Of a stretch of DNA of 64,000 bases, positions 26,991-34,802 are shown in pieces. Every line of letters starts with the position of its first letter. Positions within the stretch are counted from its first letter, which is position 1. The translations under genes and the position numbers were made by a program. The stretch comes from Photobacterium toruni (GTDB taxonomy: Bacteria; Pseudomonadota; Gammaproteobacteria; Enterobacterales; Vibrionaceae). The notes beneath the pieces were generated by a model. It worked only from the letters and a program-made list of their open reading frames with translations. It ran no database searches and was not told the DNA's origin. The DNA is taken from assembly GCF_024529955.1 (NCBI RefSeq), contig NZ_AP024855.1, forward strand, positions 992,001 through 1,056,000. The letters are read 5' to 3'.

Positions 26991-28325
26991 CTAATTGTTT
27001 GTTACTGAATCAAGACGATAATCAACAATATTAAACTTACGTGCAATAATAGGTAAGCGAGCCATTATTGTTGTCATAAATAAGATCAATAATGTTGGTA
27101 ATAACCAACTTGCATGTGCTTGATATAATGGTAATGCATCATTAAAGAATTGATTAAGATCTGCTGGCATTTTACCTAAAATACTAACGGCATCAATAGC
27201 ACCAAATACCATCGCGGTTACTAAGACTGATGTGTGAGTTAAGGTTGAAACATTAATAGCTGAAGCAGTTAATGATGCTAACACTAGTGCTATCGCGACT
27301 GGGCATAAGACTAAGATCGCAGGTAAACTAATTTTTAAAATATCATTAAGACCAAAGTTGGCAATAATACCGGTTAATACCACAATAATTGTTGCAGTAA
27401 ACCCAAATGAGGCCTTAAATGTTTGTTGATAATATTCAGCACATGCATTGGTTAAACCTACTGTGGTTGTTAAACATGCCATGATAATAATTGCTGCGAG
27501 TAACCATTGACCATAAGCCCCAAACTCACCGGCAACATAACGCGTTAGGATCATACTGCCATTCATACCATGAGTTGCAATAGATGTTGATGTTGCGCCA
27601 ACATAACCCATTGCAATATAGCAACCGCCCATTAATACAAAATAGATCATCGCAACTTTAAACGAGATATTTGCGATACCTTTTTGTGAAACAACACCTT
27701 TCTCTTTAATTGCTTGAATGATAACCCAACCAAAACCAACTGCTGCGATAGCATCCATGGTCATGTAACCTTGGATCAAACCACTGGTAACGGCGCTGTG
27801 CTGATAGTCACCATAAGGTGCAGCAGGTAGACCAAGAGGAGAAAAGAAAGCTGCTAGCCCTAATCCGGCTAATAATAAAATAAGGGCAGGTGTCATTACC
27901 TTACCAATGTAACTGACTAAGTTACCTGGTTTAAATGCTAAAAATAGCGTTAAAGCAGAGAATATAATAGAAAACGCAACGAGATGATCCGCTTTGAAAA
28001 AAGGTTTTAATCCCATTTCATAAGCAACGGTAACGGCACGTGGCATACCAAATGCTGGACCAATAGCGGTAAATAGTAGTACCCAAAAAGTGGTGGCTAA
28101 CCATTTAGGCAGTGCTTTAGTTAGGTTTTTGGTGCTACCAATACGGCCAAGCACAATAATAGTAAAAGCAGGCAGGCCAACAGCGGTGACTAAAAAACCA
28201 CTCATAGCTGAAGTTAATGATGTACCAGCATCTAAGCCCATCGCGGGCGGAAAGATTAAGTTACCAGCACCTAGAAATAGGGCGAAGGTCATTAGACCGA
28301 TAGCGAGTAAGTCTTGTGTTTTCAA
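26991..28325 (-). CDS. brnQ: Branched-chain amino acid Na+ symporter BrnQ, copy 1
   Basis: 444 residues, about 12 TM helices. The BrnQ/LIVCS signature 'FALFLGAGNLIFPPAMG' is near the N-terminus and 'ACLTTTVGLTNACAEYY' in the middle. It imports Leu, Ile and Val. The start is TTG at 28325: the in-frame codon two before is TAA, so no ATG or GTG start is possible further upstream, and CAGGT lies seven bases before. It is paralogous to the gene at 29085-30404, same strand, with a branched-chain-rich leader peptide and alternative hairpins about 140-215 nt upstream that point to attenuation. Confidence 0.93.
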   Translation of the reverse strand: MKTQDLLAIGLMTFALFLGAGNLIFPPAMGLDAGTSLTSAMSGFLVTAVGLPAFTIIVLGRIGSTKNLTKALPKWLATTFWVLLFTAIGPAFGMPRAVTVAYEMGLKPFFKADHLVAFSIIFSALTLFLAFKPGNLVSYIGKVMTPALILLLAGLGLAAFFSPLGLPAAPYGDYQHSAVTSGLIQGYMTMDAIAAVGFGWVIIQAIKEKGVVSQKGIANISFKVAMIYFVLMGGCYIAMGYVGATSTSIATHGMNGSMILTRYVAGEFGAYGQWLLAAIIIMACLTTTVGLTNACAEYYQQTFKASFGFTATIIVVLTGIIANFGLNDILKISLPAILVLCPVAIALVLASLTASAINVSTLTHTSVLVTAMVFGAIDAVSILGKMPADLNQFFNDALPLYQAHASWLLPTLLILFMTTIMARLPIIARKFNIVDYRLDSVTNN

Positions 28326-28461
28326 ATGTTATACCTGCATTGTTGTGAATGTCGAACAGTAATTAATAACTCAAAGGTATAAGTCTTATATTGCTGTTGC
28401 TTTGTTTAATAATAATTCCGCAGGTTTGCTGAAAGATGATATGAAGAGTTGAAACTATCTC

Positions 28462-28515
28462 CCATCAGCATGGCTGACGGAAGCTTGCCCGCCAGCCTAG
28501 CGAATAATCACTAGG
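28462..28515 (-). promoter_or_regulatory. Candidate attenuator of brnQ copy 1
   Basis: Reading the minus strand: CCTAGTG (28509-28515, inside the leader codons) pairs with CGCTAGG (28496-28502). Then GCTGGCGG (28489-28496) can pair with CCGTCAGC (28473-28480), which can instead pair with GCTGATGG (28462-28469). The hairpins are mutually exclusive. No U-tract follows the last arm, so the output may be Rho-dependent or translational. Confidence 0.55.
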
Positions 28516-28541
28516 ATAAAAGCGGAAATAATTCGAGACAT
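28497..28541 (-). CDS. Ile/Leu/Val-rich leader peptide of brnQ copy 1
   Basis: 14 residues, MSRIISAFILVIIR: five Ile, one Leu and one Val. An in-frame ATG at 28556 would add five residues. The control codons lie inside the first hairpin and the TAG stop sits at its 3' arm, the usual layout of an amino-acid attenuator. The ribosome site is weak. Confidence 0.6.
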   Translation of the reverse strand: MSRIISAFILVIIR

Positions 28542-28556
28542 TTTTTTTATCGTCAT

Positions 28557-28863
28557 AGAAGTAACATCAATCCAAGCGTTAACCGCTATCATCGATGCTA
28601 ACTGTTTTTGTGTTCTATGTTCAAACTGGGTTGAATGCATAATTTAACAACTTCTATTAATGAATATATGAATTACAGGTTAAAAATATAAAGAAAACTT
28701 AGTGTTGTAAATAACTTTCTTCAACTTTTTTTTAATGGTTGTAAAAATAATATGATTAAAGTGTTTAATATTAAATGGTTGGTTGATTATCGTGTATATA
28801 TATCGAGTTTTCGTAACAGCTTTGATTAATTATGTTGTTAATTGTCGTTTTTTTACGTTTAAA
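28557..28863. other. AT-rich stretch between the brnQ leader and the heptamer array
   Basis: It should hold the promoter of the brnQ copy 1 leader on the minus strand. I see no further ORF with a ribosome site. Confidence 0.4.
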
Positions 28864-29038
28864 ATGCTTAATGCTTAATGCTTAATGCTTAATGCTTAAT
28901 GCTTAATGCTTAATGCTTAATGCTTAATGCTTAATGCTTAATGCTTAATGCTTAATGCTTAATGCTTAATGCTTAATGCTTAATGCTTAATGCTTAATGC
29001 TTAATGCTTAATGCTTAATGCTTAATGCTTAATGCTTA
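28864..29038. repeat. Tandem array of 25 perfect copies of ATGCTTA
   Basis: 175 nt with no interruption, exactly 25 units of 7 bp. Every frame on both strands meets a stop, because the unit contains TTAA when joined, so it is not coding. The array sits 46 nt past the stop of brnQ copy 2 and about 310 nt upstream of the brnQ copy 1 leader ORF. Copy number is probably variable between strains, and sequencing errors could also affect it. Confidence 0.97.
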
Positions 29039-29063
29039 GGACTAGATATTCTCTAGCCCTAAG
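29035..29063. terminator. Hairpin at the edge of the heptamer array
   Basis: CTTAGGACTAGA (29035-29046) pairs with TCTAGCCCTAAG (29052-29063) with one mismatch; the 5' arm is built from the last array unit. It lies 3' of brnQ copy 2 and may act as its terminator. Confidence 0.5.
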
Positions 29064-29084
29064 ATCATTGTCATTGCGCTAATG

Positions 29085-30404
29085 CTAGCTTATGGCGACA
29101 TTATTATGAATTGTAGAGTTGCGAGTACATAATTTACTCATAAAAATAGTGATAGCGACTGGGACTAACCAAGATGCATGTGAACTAAATAACGGTAACC
29201 AGTGTTCAGCTAATGAGGCTATTGCCGTCGGTAATTTACCTAAAATGTTTAATGCATCAATACTGCCAAATAATGTTGCTACGATCACAACCGTGGTCTG
29301 ACTTATCGAGATGTGACGTCGCTCTGGTGTTGAGTTATTACGAATAAAAAAGGTTGAGATAATTAACGAAATTGAAATTGGGCATAAAATCAAAATAGCA
29401 GGTAGGCTTACTTGAATAATTGTTTCTAAACCGACGTTAGAAATAATAGCCGTTAATAGCATAATAACGGTGGCACTTACTTTGAATTTTACGCCATAGG
29501 TATTCTTATAATATTCGCCGTTAGCATTGGTTAAGCCAACGGTTGTGGTTAAACAAGCCATTAAAGTTATGGTTGCTAATAGTAGTTGGCCTAATGTTCC
29601 AAACTCTCCTGCAGCATAACGAGTTAAGATTTCACCACCATTGGTAGCTTGTGGTGCAATATCAGAAGAAGTCGCGCCTAAATATCCCATAGCAAGGTAA
29701 CAAAGCGACATAAGAAATGCGTAAATTAGAGCAATGCGAAGAGTGTAGTAAGAAATGGCTTTATTGCATTTTACGCCAGTATTACGAATAGTTTGAATGA
29801 TAACCCAACCAAAAGCGACTGCAGCAATAGCATCTAATGTCATGTAACCTTGAATCAGCCCATTCACAGTTGGAGCCTGACGGTAAGTATCAATTGCCGT
29901 TGTTGGTGAGCCTAGTGGATTAATAATCGCTGAAATCGCCAGTAATGCAAGCATTGCAATTAGTGCGGGTGTCATTACTTTACCAATATAATCAACGAGT
30001 TTCCCTGGCTTTAAAGCAAGTACTAATGTGAGAGCACAAAAAATAGCAGAGAAAATCATTAATCCATTGCCAGAATAAAACGGTTTGATTCCCATTTCAT
30101 AAGCAACAGTAACAGCACGAGGTAAAACAAAAGCGGGCCCAAGCGTTGTTAATACTAAAAACCAAAATGAGCGATCCATCCATTTAGGTAACGCTGCTGT
30201 TAATTTATCAGCAGAAGATAAACGACCAAGAACAACGAGTGTTAATGCCGGTAAACCAACTGCGGTTAATAAAAATCCAGCAATAGCTATAAGCCAGTTT
30301 TCACCTGCTTGTTGTGCCATCAGGGGCGGGAATATTAAGTTACCAGCGCCGAGAAATAATGCAAAGGTCATAAAACCGATAGCTGCAAGTTCTTTTCTTT
30401 TCAA
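29085..30404 (-). CDS. brnQ: Branched-chain amino acid Na+ symporter BrnQ, copy 2
   Basis: 439 residues, about 12 TM helices, and clearly a paralogue of the copy at 26991: same order of motifs ('FALFLGAGNLIFPPLMA', 'MACLTTTVGLTNANGEYY', 'LFGSIDALNILGKLP'). It also begins at TTG (30404), because an in-frame TGA lies six codons upstream with no ATG or GTG between; AAGGT is nearby. The shared AGGTATnnCATTTGAAAA start context shows both arose by duplication including the start region. It has its own leader ORF ending in a Val run. Confidence 0.93.
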   Translation of the reverse strand: MKRKELAAIGFMTFALFLGAGNLIFPPLMAQQAGENWLIAIAGFLLTAVGLPALTLVVLGRLSSADKLTAALPKWMDRSFWFLVLTTLGPAFVLPRAVTVAYEMGIKPFYSGNGLMIFSAIFCALTLVLALKPGKLVDYIGKVMTPALIAMLALLAISAIINPLGSPTTAIDTYRQAPTVNGLIQGYMTLDAIAAVAFGWVIIQTIRNTGVKCNKAISYYTLRIALIYAFLMSLCYLAMGYLGATSSDIAPQATNGGEILTRYAAGEFGTLGQLLLATITLMACLTTTVGLTNANGEYYKNTYGVKFKVSATVIMLLTAIISNVGLETIIQVSLPAILILCPISISLIISTFFIRNNSTPERRHISISQTTVVIVATLFGSIDALNILGKLPTAIASLAEHWLPLFSSHASWLVPVAITIFMSKLCTRNSTIHNNVAIS

Positions 30405-30479
30405 ATGACATACCTTAATTCAAATAAAACAATCTGAGTCAGTATGCTGGAAGAGATAATTTAGAAGTGAAATTCATAT

Positions 30480-30515
30480 CCGCCAGCGTTACTGACGAAT
30501 AAGTTAACCGTCAGC
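30480..30515 (-). promoter_or_regulatory. Candidate attenuator of brnQ copy 2
   Basis: On the minus strand GCTGACGG (30508-30515) can pair with CGTCAG (30492-30497), which can instead pair with the downstream GCTGGCGG (30480-30487). The same three-segment logic and nearly the same sequences occur before brnQ copy 1. The leader ORF stop is one base upstream of the first segment. Confidence 0.55.
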
Positions 30516-30516
30516 G

Positions 30517-30612
30517 TCAGAGAATGACGACGACGACAGAGTTTAGCGTACAAGCAATCTGTAAGGTTGCTATGGTTGTAGCATCCTGATTGTTGTTAAT
30601 GTTCTGAGACAT
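30517..30612 (-). CDS. Leader peptide of brnQ copy 2 ending in VVVVIL
   Basis: 31 codons beginning MSQNINNNQ and ending NSVVVVIL. Four consecutive Val codons (GTC), then Ile and Leu, lie just before the stop and the first hairpin segment. This is the pattern of an attenuation leader sensing charged tRNA-Val/Ile/Leu. The ribosome site is weak. Confidence 0.6.
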   Translation of the reverse strand: MSQNINNNQDATTIATLQIACTLNSVVVVIL

Positions 30613-30716
30613 AGCTTATACGCTCTAAATAAAAATGAGGCTCAAACTTAATCGGAATTGAGACGCTTGTAAAGCATGGTAAGGATATTTTTTTAATATT
30701 AATTAACTGAATGCAA

Positions 30717-30761
30717 TATAAACAGCTGAATTATAGCCATAATATAATTCAGCTGTTTATA
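30717..30761. terminator. Perfect 19-bp hairpin 3' of yjjG
   Basis: Arms of 19 nt (30717-30735 and 30743-30761, each containing CAGCTGAATTATA or its complement), loop of 7. It is six bases from the yjjG stop. The U-tract is weak. Confidence 0.7.
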
Positions 30762-30766
30762 AAATA

Positions 30767-31444
30767 TTATTCACTAAGTAGCAATGTTTGTAATTCTGTT
30801 AATGAAGAGACGGTATAAGTAGGATTAATACCTTCTGGTTGTGGCTTTTGATCGATATTAAGCCAACACGTATCCATACCAGCATTGATTCCACCTAAAA
30901 TATCAGACTGAGGATTATCACCAACCATAAGAATATCTTGACGTTGAGTCATGTTCATTTTTTGGCAAGCATAATCAAAAATACGAATATCAGGTTTAGC
31001 GACACCCACTTGCTCTGAGATAATCAAGACATCAAAAAATTTTTTAAAATCTGTACGTTGCAAACGTATTTCTTGTAGTGCAGTAAATCCATTAGTAATA
31101 ATACCGAGTTTTACCTGTGGCTTTAATGCTTCTAGCAATGTTTTGGCCCCTTTTAATGGAGTACAAATATCCGCCATTGCCATTAAGAAATCATGATTAA
31201 GCTGCTCTGTGGATAACGAAAGCGTTGTAGCCCATGATTTAAAGCGAATATTTTGTAACTCCGTTGCTGAAATTTTACCATTTTGATAATCAACCCATAA
31301 TGGTCTATTAATGGTTTCATAACATTCGAAATCAGCGGGGGTAAAGGTAACATTATGACGTGAAAACATCAGTTGAAGGCCGCGAAAGGCATCAAAATGA
31401 AACAATGTTTCATCAGCATCAAATAAAATCCATTGGTATTTCAT
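30767..31444 (-). CDS. yjjG: HAD-family pyrimidine 5'-nucleotidase YjjG
   Basis: 225 residues, YjjG size. HAD motif I is 'LFDADETLFHFD' with the nucleophile Asp, motif II 'LGIITNGFTALQ', motif III Lys in 'GVAKPDIRIFDYA', and motif IV 'MVGDNPQSDILGG'. The helical cap is inserted after motif I. In E. coli this enzyme dephosphorylates dUMP, dTMP and non-canonical nucleotides and protects against mutagenic analogues. Monocistronic on the minus strand. Confidence 0.9.
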   Translation of the reverse strand: MKYQWILFDADETLFHFDAFRGLQLMFSRHNVTFTPADFECYETINRPLWVDYQNGKISATELQNIRFKSWATTLSLSTEQLNHDFLMAMADICTPLKGAKTLLEALKPQVKLGIITNGFTALQEIRLQRTDFKKFFDVLIISEQVGVAKPDIRIFDYACQKMNMTQRQDILMVGDNPQSDILGGINAGMDTCWLNIDQKPQPEGINPTYTVSSLTELQTLLLSE

Positions 31445-31687
31445 TAAGTGTCATTCTCTCTTTCTATAACGTGAAAAATAAGTGTTATTAATTCTTAGTG
31501 AGTAGATTGTAGTTTACTTGATATGAGGATGTACAAGCTAGAAAATCACTATCAAGTGGTATGACTTATGAGTTATCTCTATGGATATGTAATTTTTATT
31601 GAACTCAATAGTGTGATATATGTCTATTTATACCATAATCACATTAACTCTTTTAATAGTGAAAAATTAGCCAATTGAGGAAAGAAC

Positions 31688-31936
31688 ATGGGCATTTTAT
31701 CTTGGATTATTTTAGGTTTAATTGCTGGCGCATTAGCTAAATGGTTAATGCCAGGTGAAGATGGTGGTGGCTGGATTGTAACCATGGCACTGGGTATTGG
31801 TGGTGCTTTTGTTGGTGGTTTTGTAGGTAAGTTTATTGGTCTTGGCCATGCTAACGGTGTAAATCTAGGCAGTATTGTAACGGCCACATTAGGTGCATTT
31901 ATCCTATTGTTTATCTATAATAAATTTATTCGTTAA
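31688..31936 (+). CDS. GlsB/YeaQ/YmgE-family small membrane protein
   Basis: 82 residues, three hydrophobic helices with the glycine-rich family core 'GLIAGALAKWLMPGEDGGGW' and 'GIGGAFVGGFVGKFIGLG'. Often labelled transglycosylase-associated, but no catalytic role is shown; members are usually stress-induced inner-membrane proteins. GAGGAAAG lies before the ATG. It has its own terminator at 31971. Confidence 0.9.
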   Translation: MGILSWIILGLIAGALAKWLMPGEDGGGWIVTMALGIGGAFVGGFVGKFIGLGHANGVNLGSIVTATLGAFILLFIYNKFIR

Positions 31937-31970
31937 TAATAATATTGTTACCATTGTGGTTAATAGTGTA

Positions 31971-32004
31971 AGTGAATCGTTCTATGCGATTCGCTTTTTT
32001 TTTG
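31971..32004 (+). terminator. Terminator
   Basis: AGTGAATCG / CGATTCGCT stem (one G-U) followed by nine or more T. Confidence 0.8.
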
Positions 32005-32341
32005 CGTGTATTTACACAAATATTGTCCTAAAAAATATCCTATCAGCGATAGAATGATATTTTTATATAAATATTATCTCTGTTTTTTTATTTATTTAGC
32101 CTGCCCATTTATACTTTTTTTTGAATATAGTGGCTAAAAATTGATGTCACTCGATCTTGTTGTTGCATTAATGTTAGCTATTGAGCCTAAAAATATGAAT
32201 TTTTTTCGCTAAACTAAAAAAGATCACTCACACTGTGCCTAGATTGTTAATGACAGACATCATTATTGATCGTTATAAAATCAGTTGAACGTATAAAAAC
32301 TGATATAGCAATTAGCTATTCATCATAACGTGGAGCACAAA
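32005..32341. other. Chitinase promoter region
   Basis: 337 nt, very AT-rich with T-tracts. It must carry the chitinase promoter. I see no ORF and no site I would name with confidence. Confidence 0.4.
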
Positions 32342-34690
32342 ATGGAAAAGGGATTTAATAAAACGAACATTGCAGCCATTATTGCTGGTTTTTTATTAGC
32401 AAGTACGGCATCTCAAGTACAAGCCGCACCGACTCATGATAAAAATGTAATTGGTTATTTAACGCAGTGGGAAGCATGGAAAGGTACTAATGCGGGTTTT
32501 TCGGTTAAAGGTGAAGCGACGCATTTAAACGTAGATATGGATATTTACTCTATTCTTAATTTCTCATTTTTTGGTGTTGCGAAAGACGGTACGTTACACA
32601 GTGGTGATTTACGAAATAAACAAATTTATAAGCCAGGTAGCGTGCAAGAGCCAGGTTCATTATTACACCCTGATGTTTATTCAAGCTGGGATTTCCATAT
32701 TTTGTGGGGTGAATTGGAATATATTCACCAGTTCCCCGTTGATGAGCCATGGGATGCTGAAAATGCTGCAAAAGTAAAAGCACAGGGTTTTGTTAAAAGT
32801 GGTAATGGTTGGCGTCATAAGCCAACAGGCATTGAAGGAAATATGCCGATTCCACTTAAAAAAGAGGGGGGGGCACCAGGTCTGATTGATCTTGCTAACC
32901 AAAAAGGCGTTAAGGTTATGGCGTCGTTAGGTGGCTGGAGTATGTCTAAACACTTTCCCGAAATGGCAGCAGATCCTGTTAAAAAGGCCCGTTTCCTTAA
33001 TGATTTAGATAAGTTAATGGCATTAGGTTTTCATGGTATTGATATCGATTGGGAATATCCTGGGTTTGGTGGAATGAATTTTGCTGGAGATCCAGCGGAT
33101 TTTGCTAACTTTGAACAACTAATGGAAGATATTCGTAAGCGTATTGGCCCTGATAAACTATTAACCGCAGCATTTTCGGCATCTACGGCTAAGCTCGAAG
33201 GCTTTAATTGGCCACGCCTCGTTAAATCAATGGATTACTTTAATATGATGACCTATGACCTTAATGGTGCATGGTCAAATGTAACGGGGCATAATGCGCC
33301 ATTATATCCATATCCAGAAGAAGAATATGCTGGACTCGATCTAGACACATTACGTATTTGGATGGCAGAAAAAGGCATTCCATCAGAGAAAATCAACTTT
33401 GGTGCTGCATTTTATGGTCGAGGTGTACAAACGACCGAAGCTGAGGCTTACTTAGGTGCGCCAACAGATAAGCGTATTTATAATATGTCTGTTGATGGTC
33501 CGCTATTGAGTGCTGTTGATGTTGATAACTGGAAAGAATTTGAAGGTTCACCGAACTATAACTACATTGTTAAAACGTCAGGCTGGGAACATAAGTGGGA
33601 TGCAAATGCAGAAGTCCCTTATGCCGTGAAAGGTAAATATTTCTTAAGTTATGATGATGTGCCTTCGATTAAAAAGAAAGCACAGTACATTGTTGATAAT
33701 GACTTAGGTGGCGTGATTGTATGGCAAGTACACGGTGATATTCAGTGTGAAGGTACTTTTATTAACCATGGTAGTAAGTTAAAAGAGTGTACTAAATTAA
33801 GTTCGCCGCTAGCTGAAGCGATTGATGATGTCTTTAGTGCTGATACAACACCAAATGCTGCACCAGAATTAACAGTACCAAGTGCTCAATCTGTAGTTGC
33901 TGGCGAGACTATCAGTTTTAGTGTTTCAGCCACTGATGCTGAGGGTGACAGATTAAGTTTTAGCTCGGTAGAAGCACAAGTAACAGATAATGGCGATGGC
34001 ACAGCAACCATTACTTATACTGCACCAAATACAGCAACAGATATAGTGGCATCTGTAGTGGTTAAAGTGACTGATGGGCGCAAGAGTGCAACTAAGTCTG
34101 TGGTTGTTAATGTGAAGGGCTCTGGTGTTATTGAAAATACAGCACCAGAGCTAACGGTACCTGCAACCGTCGATGTTGAAAGTGGTCAAAATGTTGTTAT
34201 TGCAGTAACTGCAACGGATGCTGACGGTGATATGCTCACTTATTCGGCGTCAACTGGGCAGGTAGTGGTTACGGCAACAGGAGCTAATATTACTGTCACC
34301 GCACCTACGGTGACAACAGATACTGCTATTAATGTCGTAATTACTGTTTCTGATGGTCAAGCATCTACTCAACAAACAGTTGTTGTTAATGTAAAAGCAG
34401 AGGGTGGTACTGTAGGTGATACGTGGAATGCCGATAGTATCTATAACAGTGGCGATACCGTGGTTTATAACGGTATTACATATACTGCACAGTGGTGGAC
34501 TAAAGGTGAAACTCCTGGAACATCATCGGTATGGGTAGAAGAAGAGACTGGTGAAGTTGGCGGGTGGTCGGCATCGAAAACGTATACTGGTGGTGATGAG
34601 GTTATCTTTGATGGTAATAATTACCGCGCGAAATGGTGGACTAAAGGTGACAAACCCGGCAATGCAAATGGTCCTTGGGAACGCATCTAA
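32342..34690 (+). CDS. Secreted GH18 chitinase with Ig-like and chitin-binding modules
   Basis: 782 residues from the ATG at 32342 (GGAG at 32332; the GTG at 32330 overlaps that site). Signal peptide 1-29. GH18 catalytic domain about 35-500: 'VMASLGGWSM' (SxGG) and 'FHGIDIDWEYPG' with the catalytic Glu238. The first Asp of the DxxDxDxE motif is His here. Two Ig/cadherin-like repeats ('NAAPELTVP' about 515 and 'NTAPELTVP' about 605) follow. Two CBM5/12 modules end the protein, each with the WWTKG signature. It hydrolyses chitin outside the cell, probably by type II secretion. Confidence 0.95.
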   Translation: MEKGFNKTNIAAIIAGFLLASTASQVQAAPTHDKNVIGYLTQWEAWKGTNAGFSVKGEATHLNVDMDIYSILNFSFFGVAKDGTLHSGDLRNKQIYKPGSVQEPGSLLHPDVYSSWDFHILWGELEYIHQFPVDEPWDAENAAKVKAQGFVKSGNGWRHKPTGIEGNMPIPLKKEGGAPGLIDLANQKGVKVMASLGGWSMSKHFPEMAADPVKKARFLNDLDKLMALGFHGIDIDWEYPGFGGMNFAGDPADFANFEQLMEDIRKRIGPDKLLTAAFSASTAKLEGFNWPRLVKSMDYFNMMTYDLNGAWSNVTGHNAPLYPYPEEEYAGLDLDTLRIWMAEKGIPSEKINFGAAFYGRGVQTTEAEAYLGAPTDKRIYNMSVDGPLLSAVDVDNWKEFEGSPNYNYIVKTSGWEHKWDANAEVPYAVKGKYFLSYDDVPSIKKKAQYIVDNDLGGVIVWQVHGDIQCEGTFINHGSKLKECTKLSSPLAEAIDDVFSADTTPNAAPELTVPSAQSVVAGETISFSVSATDAEGDRLSFSSVEAQVTDNGDGTATITYTAPNTATDIVASVVVKVTDGRKSATKSVVVNVKGSGVIENTAPELTVPATVDVESGQNVVIAVTATDADGDMLTYSASTGQVVVTATGANITVTAPTVTTDTAINVVITVSDGQASTQQTVVVNVKAEGGTVGDTWNADSIYNSGDTVVYNGITYTAQWWTKGETPGTSSVWVEEETGEVGGWSASKTYTGGDEVIFDGNNYRAKWWTKGDKPGNANGPWERI

Positions 34691-34740
34691 CCTTATTTGT
34701 CGGTATAAACTTAGTTGTCAGTATAAATAAGAGACAATAA

Positions 34741-34785
34741 AAACCCCGTATAGTTACTTATCATTATAATAACTAACGGGGTTTT
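34741..34785. terminator. Bidirectional terminator
   Basis: AAACCCCGT ... ACGGGGTTT stem, extended by AGTTA / TAACT, between the convergent chitinase and dcuC genes. Confidence 0.8.
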
Positions 34786-34802
34786 CTTTATATGGCAATA
34801 AA

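Noticed and set aside
28864..29038. Possible CRISPR array
   Set aside because: The units are 7 bp and contiguous with no spacers; it is a simple tandem repeat.
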